A stretch of DNA of 64,000 bases from Adenophora triphylla var. japonica (GCA_022495995.1 JAFEMH010006975.1:42542-106541); one strand, 5' to 3'; shown: positions 34,349 through 46,929, counted from the first letter of the stretch. Notes: a model not told the origin generated them from the sequence alone. A program made the numbers and translations.

Positions 34349-34835
34349 GAAAACTGGTTTCTTGATGAACAAAGTGTTATTTTGGAGGATTGCAAGAAAT
34401 GGTTTGTTCACTTGGCAATAAGAAAATAAAATTCCAACCGGGTGTCATTTTTCACTATGATTACTGCTCGATGAAATAATCCCTGGCTGTAATAATTTCT
34501 TTCGGAAAGTTGGACACTTTACGATTTGCCATTGCATGCAGAAACAGCAGACAAGCTCTTTCATTTTTCATGAAGATGTTACTTGGATTAGTTGTCTTTG
34601 TGGTTATTACGGTATCATTTGCAAGTGCCGCTTTTCAATTTTTCTTTTTTTGTTGTTTTTGGCCTTACTACTTGCAAACTAAAACAAAAGAGGCTTCTGT
34701 GCATATTATTCAATACAGAATGAGCTTCTTGCCAAATGATTTTTTCCAAATATTTGATGCTGTACTGACTTTGTTAAACTTTTATTACCTTGTAAAGAAG
34801 CGGCCTCCTGATCTGGTGTGCACAAACCCCAAAAG

Positions 34836-37800
34836 ATGTTGAAATCATTCATTACAAGGATTTCTTCTGGACGGAACTCCTTTCACTTTACCCATTTCAT
34901 CCAACAGGTAGGCTTTCTCAGTTCTCCAATTTTAGGGAATTTCTTCTTCTCTTCTCAATTCCCATCGCACTTTTCTCCCCTAACTTTACGCTTTTGCATC
35001 AGCGAGGGATGCACACCAGAAATAAGAAGGCAATGGAGCTCATTGCAAAAGGATGGAGCGCATTAAAAGAAGTTGATAGAGTGATTGACTACTGTGAACT
35101 TAATGATAAACGTCTTATTCCTATGCTTAGGGTAAATAATTTTACTTAGACTAGCCATATACTTATCTTAATTCTTATTTCTTAGCTTATTATACATGTT
35201 ATAGGGTACCATGAGCTTGAAATGTCACCTTCTAGTATAAAAAATATACTTAAATAGTACCATTTAAAGGGTTCGCACCCGACCAAGGGAAGGAACTTGC
35301 AAAAAGTGGCTTCATATTTCTTAAAGCATGGGCTAGTAGGAAAGGCTCATAAAATTCTAGCAATGCAACCTACAGATGACAAGGGACTCGATGGGGGACT
35401 TGTCACAAATACAGAGTAGCTCCCTCATGATTTCCCATATGGGACTATTGAGAGTATTGAGTTGGGAATAAGGAATGTGTCTATAATAATTCTCCCAAAC
35501 TTTTTAAGACAGTCCTCTAATACAGCTGGCATCCCTGGTTAGCATTACACCATAGCAGTGTATCGTCTTGTTTCTGCAAACAGCCACTGAAATGAGAAAC
35601 TTTCTAGCACGTTTCCATTCCCACTTACAACCCATCTAAGGATTTTCCCTGTACCAGATCTGGAAATTAAAGAAGCAAAGGCTCCATTTTTTATTAAAAT
35701 AGAACGGATAGGAGGTTGTCCTGTCGCAACCTAGAGTTTCCAAAAGACCTTCTGTGGAGCCATGAACTCCTGAATCACATGGTTATAAGTCTTTTCGGTA
35801 TCTAATTCCAAACATTCCCCAGTAATCAGATTGTCATCTAGCCTCCCGAACAATCATGGCCAGATATTGCAGCAAGAACCTGTGGACCTCTTGGGAATGC
35901 ATTTTTGGAGTAAGATCTGAACTAACATTTTCCCGCACTCGTCTCATCCTAATGAACAAGCATTAAATTTATTTTTATAGAAGCTTCATGCCAAGCTAGT
36001 AGGCAAAAAATACTTAGTTCTCTGTCCGATTTCTTGGGAATGAGTTCTGCAAAGGACACAAGAAGACTCTCTCAAACTGCCATCTCTTTAAGTATCATGT
36101 ATAGCTGGCACTGTCCCCTCTTTCTCTATGTTCGAGCATTGCTCAAAACAATTCCTAACAAGCTAGTAGGTCAAAAATCCATAATGCTCTATCTGTCTTT
36201 TTTTTTTTTTTTTTTTTGGAATGAGTGCTGCAAGGGAGACATTAAGACTAAACTCCCTTATCGATTTCAATCTCCCTTATGATTTCATTTTTACTAGTAA
36301 GGCCACTGCTGATATTATTGCTGTGTAGATCCTGGTCATCTATTTTAGAAATCTTTCATGCTATTGGCATATCTTCATTAAGTTTCCCATTCCTTTTTTT
36401 TTTTTTTTAAAAATATAACTCTATTTTCATCTATAGATAAACTAATTCCTCATTCAACTATAAAGTGTATATAATATCCCTTTTATTTTCTCTCTTTTTG
36501 GTTATATTTTGTCTGGTTAGTTAAGGCTTGTTAATGCCACTTTGATCTCAGACAGCAAAGGATAACTTTGAATTGGCTCTGGAGGTGGACAACTCTAATA
36601 CCCATGCCAGATATTGGTTGTCCAGACTGCATCTCAAATACCATGTGCCTGGGGCTTGTAAAGCAATGTAAGCTCTTGCCTATCTCTGGATTGCAATATG
36701 GCACTCTGTGCTCATTGCGGTGATTTCGCCTATTCACCGGTCGCCTTCAAATGTACGTCATTTACGGGTATGATTGTTCTTTAAATGCACCACTGACACA
36801 AGTTTTGTTGGTTATATCATGATAGAGGAGCTGCTTTATTAGTGGAAGCTGCAGATATGGGTAATCCGGATGCTCAGTATGAACTGGGTTGCCGTTTAAG
36901 AGTCGAGGTTAGGCGACCTACACAATAAACTGTACTTTTTTCTTTTTCCTCTTTCTTGTAATAATTTGCATGGGGTTTCCTTGTCCATGGTTATCTTTAA
37001 GCATGCATATGCCTTCGAGCCTCCAAAAGCATCAGTAACATGATTGAGCTGCCTTCTGTTGTTAGATTTTGGAATCTCTACTGGGCACTTATTATTACCT
37101 CACATTCATTGGAAAGCAATTATCTCCTGTATATTATGACAATTTAAATTCGAGGAAATGAAACTTTTTCATTGGGAATGTTTCAAAATCAGTGAAATCG
37201 AAACGTAGATCTTGGCCTTGTACGACCGGTGGCACTATCATAAGATATATGTAGTGCACCCATTAACGTTCTTGGTATAACCATGTGTTTTTACGGTACA
37301 TGGGATCAGCGGCGGATCTAGAGCTTTCTCCCAACGAGTGCGCACTAATTTTAGGCAAGAAACGGATTTAATAATAGACCCAAATTGAAGAGGTATGGAT
37401 TTAATAATTGGTCCAAAATGAAGGGGCTAATAATAATAGAACCAAATTGAAGGGGTATGAATTTAATAATTGACCCAAATTGAAGGGGCTAATAAAAGCA
37501 CTTAAAATTAGAAGTTTAAAAGACCAATTGTGGGGTTTGAACCCACTATCTCTTAATCAAAATTCTATGCTTTAACCACCAGAACAAGGTATTTTTTCTG
37601 TTGTGTGGGTGCATTAATAATATATTCCATAAATACAAAAAAAATTCTTCTTAAATAAGAAAATCTTGCAGGTGCACTTGCACCCCCATCCTACACTATA
37701 AATCCGCCCCTGCATGGAATATGGATGCCCACTTTATGCTCTGATACGCTTCTTCCTTTTCCTTGATTATGATTTCTCCATTATAACACAAGTTTTTCAT

Positions 37801-40184
37801 TGATTGGCATTACCACTGGTATTTATTATAATCTGTTGGATTGGTTACTTGTAGAATGACTAGTTTTTTGAATTTGTTACCTGTAGAATGACTATGTTCA
37901 ATCAGACCAACAAGCTTTTTATTATTTGGAGAAGGCTGTTGACCAGGTATGTTTTGTCAAAGTACAATGACTTATGTTGTCTTCAAGATAAGTCCTCACT
38001 CCTCAAATCTCAGTTTGGTTCTCCATGTTGTAGCTGCATCCAAATGCTCTTTATCTTCTAGGAGCTGTATATTTGACAGGGGATTGCGTGAAGAAAGATA
38101 CTGCCTCTGCATTATGGTGTTTCCATAGAGCATCAGAGAAGGTCAGCAAGTCTACTTTACCTCTGGTTACTGTTGGTCAATGATATACTCCAAGTTGCGG
38201 CAAAGATATACTCTCTTTGTCCCGGATAAATGTCGCACTTTCCATTTTGGTTCGTCCTAAAATAAATGTCGCGTTTCCAAACAAGGAAAAGTGACAAAGT
38301 GCATTTTTAACATTGTACAACTAGTAAAGTACCTTCCTTCAAAACGTTGACAAGTCAACTGCGACATTTATTTCAGATGGAGGGAGTATAGAATATCTGT
38401 ATTGACGCAAGTAGCTTTTTTGCTCTTGCTTGAAATGATTACCACTCATTTCATTTTCACTTCGAAATGAGTATCTGTCGTACAAAAGTGTCAATCACTG
38501 AATTTTCCAATCCCATAGTAACAAAAAGATTTTAGTCCACCTATATTTTTCTATTGAGACTCATTTGGGATGTATAGCATAAAAATGATATTTTACCAAT
38601 CAGATTATTCAACTGAAAAGCTTGTCTGTACCTTAAGTTTTTCACATTCACGCAGGGGCATGCTGGAGCGGCAATAGCTTATGGATCCCTTCTTCTTAGA
38701 GGTTAGGCGTCCTACATTATAAAGATGTTAACTTCCTAGGGTTCCCATGATGTTATGAACTTTATATCCTTTCACTTCAGTATACTTGATGTACATCCCA
38801 AAAAGTAATTGGCATCTCTTTTATTACTATCTCTGTGATTTTACATGCTCTTATTATCTTAAGGTTACCGATTGAAGGGGATAAGGTAGCAATTTATCAT
38901 GGCTCGGGGGCGGCGATTTTTCTTTAATTGCTGGGACAAAGATCAAATAAAGTAATAAACAACTCAAAAAGATACAAAAGACGGATGAGAGGTTCATCAG
39001 AAAGAAGTAGCACCAAAAGCGATAGCAACAACTTAACACCAAGAAATTTAAGCTGTCCAATCCTGTAGAATCTCAGATGGGCACCCCTTGAAAGGCTCCT
39101 GATCCAAATCTCAGAGTGATGCCAAGAAAATCATCTACCCCATAGAAGAGGCCAAGAGAGAGATCTATCCCTGAATTCCATACATGGACCAAAGAAATGT
39201 AAGCAGACCATGCTGCCAAACAGACTAGCAAGTAGCATCATGGCATGGCTAAACCTCTAACTTGGAGCTGAAGGAAGGCCTTAATAGTTTCGGGGAATGC
39301 ACTTGCAAGATTCATTGGTGCTGAACTTATTAGAAACAATGTCGTGAAGGCTCTTATCTTGAAAGCACTTTTAGGTTTTGAAATGACTGGGGAAAACGAA
39401 AAAATTCTGGTTAGATTAGATGATTAAATTATAGGGGATAAGAATAAATCATCCCACCACTTCTAAGCTCTGGAATCAGAAACACGAGAAAGATGAACTT
39501 GAAAAGTATGATCAAGCATATCAGGAAGGTCCTAAGCCTTCATTACTTTTATTTACGCAATAAGGGGAAATTCCAGGGAGATGAGCACACCTCTCCAGAA
39601 AGAAGGCAAAAGATAGGAGTCATGCAAAATTGACTGATGACAAAGGCGGAAAGGAAAGGCCATGAGCAAGGAACCTCCCCTTCACAAACAGTCCCCGCAG
39701 AACAATTTTCTGCTCTATTACCCTCCCCAAAAGTTGATCGAACCAATAAGGATCCTTAGTTGCAGTAACCTGCTTTTGGAGGTAGTAATGGAAGGAAGAA
39801 CTCATCTTTTCATCATGACCTTGAAAACCCGTGTTGGTTTTACTAATCTGTTGGGTGTTTGAACTTTCTTTACTATGTACTTAGCTCAATTGCTTTCACC
39901 GCTTGTGTTTTTTTTTAATTAATTTCCGTACGATCCTTACTCCTCTTTTAAGGTTTGTTGTTACTTTCTTAGGAGTGGAAGTTCCAGAGTCTCTCACGAA
40001 ACTCAGTGGAAAGAGTGGTTCCTCAGTTAGAATATCAAAGAAGAATGCAGGTAGCCCTATGCCAAAAAATCCACTTGAGTTGGCAAAGGAGCAATTTGAA
40101 ATTGCTGCAAAATCAGGGGCTGATCTTGGTTTTAGGTGGCTGAAAAGAATTGAAGAGGAAGAGCAGGGTTTGCTTTCTTCTTAA
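34836..40184 (+). CDS. Sel1-repeat (HCP-like, TPR-related) protein, probably organellar
   Basis: Exons 34836-34907, 35003-35131, 36552-36667, 36826-36907, 37887-37946, 38034-38141, 38656-38701, 39973-40184; all GT-AG with matching phases, 274 aa. The first exon gives [20 protein letters not shown], basic and hydroxylated without acids, which fits a mitochondrial presequence. Middle exons encode Sel1-type helical pairs: [96 protein letters not shown]. The C-terminus is [20 protein letters not shown]. Such solenoids bind partner proteins; no catalytic motif is present and the function is unknown. The ATG was chosen because it follows in-frame stops and opens the presequence; an upstream coding exon cannot be excluded. 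Introns hold a hAT-like MITE and a Stowaway. Confidence 0.85.
35132..36551. other. Sel1 gene intron 2, no gene seen
   Basis: 1.4-kb intron. The middle (about 35270-36290) looks like a decayed dispersed repeat but no termini or protein domain are recognisable. It has long T runs at about 36200 and 36395. Confidence 0.4.
37307..37712. mobile_element. hAT-like MITE in Sel1 gene intron 4
   Basis: Begins CAGCGGCGGATCTAG and ends with the inverse of CAGGGGCGGATTT. Flanked by catgggat (37299-37306) and catggaat (37713-37720), a 7-of-8 match to an 8-bp hAT duplication. Contains two or three repeats of a TTGAAGGGG..AATAATTG segment. A related left end occurs at 62423. Confidence 0.82.
38209..38388. 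mobile_element. Stowaway MITE in Sel1 gene intron 6
   Basis: TA, CTCTCTTTGTCCCGG left; ...TCAGATGGAGGGAG, TA right; 180 bp. The AATGTCGC motif is repeated inside. Confidence 0.82.
38702..39972. other. Sel1 gene intron 7, no gene seen
   Basis: 1.27-kb intron. The central kilobase has near-neutral composition and scattered short frames on both strands but no recognisable domain or TE termini. Confidence 0.4.
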
Positions 40185-40187
40185 TAG

Positions 40188-40290
40188 GTATGGACCAAGT
40201 CACCTATCAAAAAAAATTAAAAATTGGGTATGAACCAAGTCACCTATCAAAAATAAAAATAAAAAATGGGTATGAACCAAGTCATATTCC
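40188..40290 (+). repeat. Three tandem copies in the Sel1 gene 3' UTR
   Basis: The phrase GGTATGRACCAAGTCAYCTATC with an A-rich spacer occurs three times, starting just after the stop codon, with a period of about 40-45 bp. Confidence 0.75.
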
Positions 40291-40430
40291 TTTTACCTGA
40301 AACTGTGTGTGATCTTATCAACTTTGTGGACAGCTCGCACTTGTATAGCACAGCTCAAGAAACAGCTATTTTTTCTTATTTTTTTACTTTTATTTCTTTT
40401 GAAGAGCAAACTTGAGCTAATTTATTTTGT

Positions 40431-40717
40431 GGCCTATCGACATTTTCAACCTCGTACTTTGCTTAAGCTTCGGTTTTAACCACTCTTATTTTTTAACAGT
40501 TTTAACTATCGTACTTTGAATACACACTCATTTCCCCCAAAAGTGATGAAAAGTAAGGCAATATTTTAGCAATTTTAACCATCGTACTTTCCTTTTTTTG
40601 GAGGGAGGGGGAATAAGTGCGTATCTAATGTACGATGGTTAAAACTGCTAAAAAATAAATAAGGGTGATTAAAAGCGAAGCTAGAGCAAAGAACAAGGTT
40701 GAAAATGCTAATTGTCC
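40431..40717. mobile_element. MULE-type MITE with perfect 9-bp TSD
   Basis: Left arm GGCCTATCGACATTTTCAAC and inverted right arm GGACAATTAGCATTTTCAAC; the arms pair over about 110 bp. Both sides carry ttattttgt (40422-40430 and 40718-40726), the 9-bp duplication made by Mutator-like transposases. It lies about 250 bp downstream of the Sel1 stop. Confidence 0.88.
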
Positions 40718-40726
40718 TTATTTTGT

Positions 40727-42544
40727 TGTATATTTTACTAGGGCATAGAAAAACAAAATCTGTGCTGTGCATTCTTTGTAGTCCTGATAAAATTCTGTTA
40801 ATGACCATTACCATCTGGACCCTTTAGTTACGGAAATGAACAATTTTGTTCATTATGCTAATCCTGCATGGATTAAGCATGTAGTTGTATTGGATGAATG
40901 GTACCATTCTCGTGTTGAATTTCAATAACATCATTTTTTCTTGGTGTTGCTTTTGACTTGGAGCCATCTGTGAGATACCATTCTGGAAGAGCTAGAATTC
41001 TAACCTAAGTCGCATCTTCAATCGATCTTACTAAACAATGTAAGCTTGGTCAGGTAACTCTGTGTTTTGGGTTCAAATGTAAATGAACTATTTTACGGAT
41101 ATCTGATGGCTGGATACCTATTATTGTTTTGGATTAAACTTGGTTCATGTTCATAAATATTCTAGCTGACCAAGATTTTTCCTTTGACCTGCATATTCAG
41201 TGATTATGTTGTTAAGGGTGTTACGGTCTCTTTTTGTTTAGTATACAAGAATCTTACTTATTGATGCTCTGATTTGCTCTTTTATGATACTGTGCCATAA
41301 GATTTTGCCTCGGGTCGTGTCAGTGAACTGTTTTGTGGGTCAAATATGTTGTATTTTCGTGTTGAATACTTGGTTTTGGTTGATATTTTTGTGAGTATTT
41401 ATTAGAATGTCGACTGAAAATCTCACTGTTGTTGGATTACACATTTACACTTGAGATTATGGTAGGGTTGTCGGATTTAAATGCTACCCGTTATGATTGT
41501 CTTGAGATTATGGTAGGGTTAAAGATGGTTGCATTAGGGATCTTTATGGTCTTTTGACTAATAACAAGATTGTGTCTGGTTTGAAATTCCTTCTTCTGCT
41601 CCAATTCTTTGGGGAGGGGGGGGGGTGTGTTTGTGTTGATGGATTGGGTTTAGATACACCTTCAAATGGATTGGGTTGGGTTTACAAACTGGTCGGGTTG
41701 AATTGGGTCGGGTTTGGTTTATTTGTATTACACTCTTGTTCCCCGAGTGGATTCATATTAGTATAATTTTGTCTGAGATACTGCGTAATAATTTTGTCTT
41801 TTGGTGAGTGTCTGAGGGTGGGTTCATTGTATAATGAATAATTAAAGATTAGTTTGTACAGTACAAGACTCAAAATCTCTGTAGATGACACAATAATAAT
41901 TATAACCCTAAGATTAAAGGGAACAGGGAATTTAAAAGTCCCTTTCAATTATTAATATATATTTTGTTTTTTCTGTTAACAACTAAACAAACAAAACTTC
42001 CTGGAAACACCACATTAATTAATCTTTATTTATGATGCACACTTAGCTAATAATATTGTATTTATAAATTAATTTATTATTCTCCCTTAAAATAGAGATT
42101 AGTAGCTTCAAAGACTAAGATTTCACATGGTTTTCATATTAGATTAGATTAGATTAGATTAGATGAGATGTCTTCATCATTTCTTTATTTGTTATCAAGG
42201 ATTTCGATTGAATTACTAGCTTTTTGATTTAAATACGACGTGCTTGCATTTAATCAAGTTGTTAATACGTCGGTTCATGTCTATAGACTTTGACATTTGC
42301 GAATAGATTACATAGAGAATCTTTATTACAGATCTAGTTGACATCGTAAAATGTACGTTTTAAAAAAGTTTGACTTGTCAAATAAAACTATAGTCGGGAA
42401 GTAGTTATAACTTATAAGAAAGAAGTGGTGATATGGGACATCCAACCCAACCCAGCAAAAGATATTGCGCATTCAGGTTTTCTCAGGTTTTCTGGGTTTC
42501 GTTGCCTCAGTTGACCTGCGACCTTTACCACTATAACAAGCTAA
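40727..42544. other. Intergenic, no gene seen
   Basis: Includes a G-run at 41611-41630 and an (ATTAG)n microsatellite at about 42140-42165. No conserved coding sequence recognised. Confidence 0.4.
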
Positions 42545-42846
42545 TACTCCCTCCGTCCCAGGATTTTCGTCACTTTTTACTCAAAATGGCGTCCCGTTTG
42601 AAGCGTCACCTTTTCTAAAAAGGAAATGTTTTATTAATATTCTATTATTTCACTAACTATTGCCTCCACTAATTCTCTCTCCTCTTTTCAAATTACACTC
42701 ACAACACTTTTTAAATTTACTATTTCCTCCACTAATTCTCTCTCCTATTTTCAAATTACATTCACAACATTTTTTCTTCCCACTTTTTTCCTTAATTTGC
42801 GTGTCACCCCTAAAAGGGTGACACTTTTCCTGGGACGGAGGGAGTA
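42545..42846. mobile_element. Stowaway MITE, GCGTCCCGTTTGAAGC subfamily
   Basis: TA, CTCCCTCCGTCCC left; GGGACGGAGGGAG, TA right; the interior is nearly the same as 18668-19000. Confidence 0.92.
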
Positions 42847-43032
42847 TATTTTTTTAGTTACTTCCTTTGTTTCATAGTAAATATCTTAATTTTCTTATTA
42901 ATTAGTCCTAAAATAAATTTCACATTTTAAACTAAAAAATATTTATACTGCATTTTTATTATTGTACAAGTAATATGTAAATAAGTAAATCAAAATTTTA
43001 AAATGTTGACACGTCAAATGTAACAATAATTA

Positions 43033-43292
43033 ATACTCTCTATTCTAGAATAAATATCACATATGATCAAATAAGTTGAACTTTTGCCAACATTTAATGT
43101 TAAATTAATTATCTTTAAGAAAATTAAAAATAGTTACGAATAGTGTTTATATTGGTGTATCGATAACCATTTTTTAGGATAGTTTGAATATAATCATGTT
43201 TTTTTTTTTAAAGTTTAACTTAGTTGATTATTTGTGATCTTAGTTAATCATATGCGACATTTATTATGCGACATTTATTTTGAGAGAAGTAA
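43033..43292. mobile_element. Decayed Stowaway-like element
   Basis: Left CTCTCTATTCTAGAATAAAT with a weak inverse GACATTTATTTTGAGAGAAG at the right. The interior AGTTGAACTTTTG...AAGTTTAACTTAG arms pair. The TIR is too eroded for a firm call. Confidence 0.5.
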
Positions 43293-43443
43293 TCAAGAGA
43301 CGAAGGGACTAGGGAGTACTCCTTCCTTCTCTACTGAAGCTTCATCATATTTGTGGGCACGAAAATTAAGAAAAAAATGACATCATATTTGTGGGCACGA
43401 AAATTAAGAAAAAAAATGACGAGTAGGAAATAGGTTCTAAGAT

Positions 43444-44425
43444 CATGTCCAATGGTGAGAGAATTTCGCTCACCAAGTGAAATCATTTGAAAACTGGCGA
43501 GCGGAAATTGGTTCAATTGTTGTAATGCTGAGCGAATTTTTGCTCAAATTCCTGAGCGAAACTGTTTCGCTCACATTTTGAGCGAAACTGTGAGTGAACC
43601 AAAAAAGGATTAAAGGTTAATTTCTTAATTTTGATTTACCTCAAACGACGTCTTTTATGCAAAATATAAAAAACGTTCATAATTTTTTTCGCCTATAAAT
43701 AGAACCCAATATTGTATAGGTTATTCACACCCCTACTTTCCTATCGTTAAAACAACTTTCAAAACTAGTCTCAAAGCTCAAATCTTCTCAATTTCTCCCA
43801 AAACTCACCCCATGATTTCAATTCTCCGATAAACACCCAAGCATTTTATGCCTCGATGCCATTCCAATTGTAGGAAAACCCTGAATACAAACCTTTCAAA
43901 GATGAGCGCGTATGGTTTATGTTGAAGAACTATCCCAAATAGGAGCAGCGAATTTAGACTTCTACCGCCGATAGCAGAAATAAAACCACAGACTCTCGAA
44001 TCATACTTGATTGAGCATATATATGATATCAACAACTCTTAATATTAAATGTAGCATTTTATCTACCATTGCCATGCTTTGTTTTCGTATGTAAGTTATG
44101 TGTTAAGTTATTATTCTCATGTATTTAAAGTTTTAGATATCAAATTGATGTTTATTTATGAGTGTTTGATTTACAAAGAAATGCAACTATAATAAAATAA
44201 AAAAAAATGTATTTGTAATTTGGATGAATAAAAAAACTAATTTATATCATTAATTTATAAAATAAAAAACTAATTGTATTTTTTTTTATTAATTATAAAA
44301 ATGTGATAAGCGAAATTTGGCCCACCATTACAAAATATCAGTTCCTGAGAGCGAAAATTTGCTCGGGCACCAGTTTCACTCATCCGGTGAGCAAAAATTT
44401 TGCTCACCAGTCACCACTGTGCATG
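43444..44425. mobile_element. Nonautonomous TIR element, possibly Harbinger-like
   Basis: CATGTCCAATGGTGAGAGAA at the left; the right end, inverted, reads CATGCACAGTGGTGACTGGT. Subterminal GAGCGAAA/TTTCGCTC motifs occur many times in both orientations. It contains TATAAATAG at about 43696 followed by a leader-like stretch and no transposase, as if only the promoter end of a transposase gene was kept. Target duplication unclear. Confidence 0.5.
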
Positions 44426-45594
44426 CTTTGAGTGGAAAAGTGATTGATATTGACAAGTGGGTAATACAATTTAAATGTGAGAGGAGAAAAAGTGAGTGAG
44501 ATTGACAAGTGAAACCCACAATTTAAGTATTTAAAAGAAAAAAAATAAGTGAGATTGACAAGTGGATCCCACAATTCTTACCATTTTGAGAAATGTGAGC
44601 TTATAATGAAATGCTATTTTGGATAAAAGGTGAAACTTTAACCGCGGGAGAGAGAGCATATTTTTAATAATACAAATGCTTTTTGCCGGCTGCTCAAAGG
44701 TTTTTTTTTTAAAAGTTGTAAACATAAAACAAAATTGGGCATGACATGTGCACGAATCTCTCGGTTGATGTAGAGTTCACAATAGGTGCAAGTTGGAACA
44801 TGCATGACATATTAGCATATTTATTTTTGGAGCCTGGGCTATGCCAAATTACTCCTCATTTGGGGCCTTTGGTTCATTTGAATTTCTCATTAACACTATG
44901 ATTGTTTTTTAACTTTTCATATTTTATTAACGGAATCACTCATTTATAAAAAAATAAATTAAAAATTTTAATATATTAAACTGTTGTACAGTTAACTGCG
45001 TGCACATTCAATCCAACTTCTTCCGTCACTATAATTTATTTTTATTCTTAACAACATTATCTTGCTCTTATTTTAGTTAATGTTACAAGTACATAAACTA
45101 CGGCAACTTCATTGACATAAGAAACCACCTCACCGTTAGTTAGGAGTCAACTCTTGGGTTTTTAGCGAGAGGGAGGTTGGGGAGTGGGTGGTGACATCAC
45201 TAAAAGTTTAGGGGTATAAAGTGTAAATAATTATAGATGTTATATCAAATTTATTTGTTTAATTTTTTGAACATTTTTCTTGCATACGGGCTTGGGACAT
45301 CGAAAAAAAAACTTTTTAAACATTTTCAAATGATAGTGTATTTCGTGAAAAAAAAAAAACTATAATAGTTTAAGTGAATTTCAAGCCAAAATATGAATTT
45401 AGTCACATCACTAAAACTTTTAGAACATTTTTCAAAGGAAAGTGAATTTTGTGAAATTTTTAGACATTTATTTTGACATGTATGGCGTACCATTATGTAA
45501 AGATTCTACTAAGAAATGTATTTTTCAATTTTTTTTTTTCATAGTTGTGATGTAAAATTTTTAGATCGTACCGATGATGGTACTTGTTATACAA
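44426..45594. other. Intergenic, no gene seen
   Basis: Starts with three loose copies of GTGAGATTGACAAGTGG (44450-44570), a word also found inside local Stowaways. The rest is AT-rich spacer. Confidence 0.4.
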
Positions 45595-45757
45595 CTAGTT
45601 TGACCCCCGTGCGATGCACGGACAGTTACTAACGAATAATCGATCGAAATCGAAATAAGTACAAAAGAAAATAGAGATGTTTGCATACATTGTAAAATAA
45701 TTATTTGAAAATTATATTATCAATACAAATATCAGATTGAATGTCACTAAAATAAAT

Positions 45758-45784
45758 CTAGTGTTACATCCGTGCGATGCACGG
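45758..45784 (-). repeat. Second Helitron-like 3' terminus inside the Helitron
   Basis: Minus strand CCCCGTGCATCGCACGGATG followed by TAACACTAG; the same hairpin as the outer end but followed by CTAG-A instead of CTAG-T. Confidence 0.65.
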
Positions 45785-46569
45785 GGAGTTATTGACGTTT
45801 AAGAAGACAAAAATTCAATAAAATGACTAAATGAGAGAAATTCTTTTATACATTGTGAAACACAGCTTTAAAAAAAAACATTATCGGCGCAACTGTCGAA
45901 AGAGGAAGGAAGATCATCATTACATATCAATATATTCAGACCATCGGGATTGTGAACTTTTTTTTAATGTGAAATATAATTGAAAACGACAAATGACATA
46001 GTATAGATTTAAAAGGAGGCCAACAATGAATAAATATTGACCTTTAACTTTTATTAATAGTCATAGCATAAAAGGAAAACAATAATACAAATATCTTAAA
46101 ATGAAAAATATAAACTAAATCGTACAATTTAAAATATTTTTTTACACACAATAATGAGACATTAATCAGATGTAAATATAATCTAATAAATTAGTCATTA
46201 AACTAAGAAATAAACAGTTTTTAGAAAGTAAAAATGGTATAAGTCTTTAAGGGCATTTATCAAAAAGAACTTTTAAAAGATGGATATTAAAATGGAAAAA
46301 AAAAATCCACACAAGCTGATTGTTACAACAAAACTCCCTGAATATTACAAAAAACTCTTTTTTTTTTAATTTTAATTTTTTATTTTTTTAATTTTAATTT
46401 TTTAATTTTAATTTTAATTTTTCTAATTTTATATTTTAATTGAATTTGGATTAATTTGTATTATTATTTTTAAATGTTAAAGAGAGCGGGAAAAAAATCT
46501 GAAATCCAATCGGCCAATGAACGGACACCAAGTGTTCCACTTAAAATAAAAAATAAAAAAATTCACCTG

Positions 46570-46599
46570 CATACACGCGCTTCTGTACGCGCGTGTATG
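46570..46599. repeat. GC-rich perfect hairpin (inner copy)
   Basis: CATACACGCGC (46570-46580) and GCGCGTGTATG (46589-46599) around an 8-base loop, followed by a third arm GGCACGCGCC. A related hairpin is at 49643-49668. Confidence 0.85.
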
Positions 46600-46929
46600 G
46601 CACGCGCCACCTTTTAGCCAAAAATATATAATTAAAATACCAATTCATACTATCTTTCTTTCTTATAATATTGACATACACTTCAATAAATTTTAAAAAT
46701 GATGGTCTTCTTTCCAATATTCGTCTTTATAAATACACAATTTTTTGAGAAGAATTGAAAAATCTACAAATTTATTAATACTTTATTTACTATGCGTCAA
46801 ATATTTTTTTTTAAAAAAATTAAATAAATTGTTTGATGTATCGAACTAAAATAAACACAATAACCATATTACCCCATCCCACTTATTAAATAGAAACCGA
46901 AACCCACATTCATCACACTCCCCCCCCCC

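Larger units (their letters stand above)
28639..34353 (-). mobile_element. Young chromovirus LTR retrotransposon (Reina-like Ty3/gypsy)
   Basis: Complete insertion: target duplication GAAAA at 28639-28643 and 34349-34353, LTRs 28644-29126 and 33858-34348, primer site TGGTATCAGAGCC beside the 5' LTR, polypurine tract beside the 3' LTR. Minus-strand order is gag, protease, RT, RNase H, integrase, chromodomain. LTRs differ by three substitutions and two 4-bp indels, so insertion was recent. At a substitution rate of about 1.3e-8 per site per year this would be near 0.25 million years; the rate is an assumption. Coding is nevertheless broken by several frameshifts and a stop. Lineage assignment to Reina is by RT and chromodomain resemblance. 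Confidence 0.95.

Noticed and set aside
38880..39900. LINE or transposase gene in the Sel1 intron
   Set aside because: Frames on both strands are short and show no reverse transcriptase, endonuclease or transposase motif.
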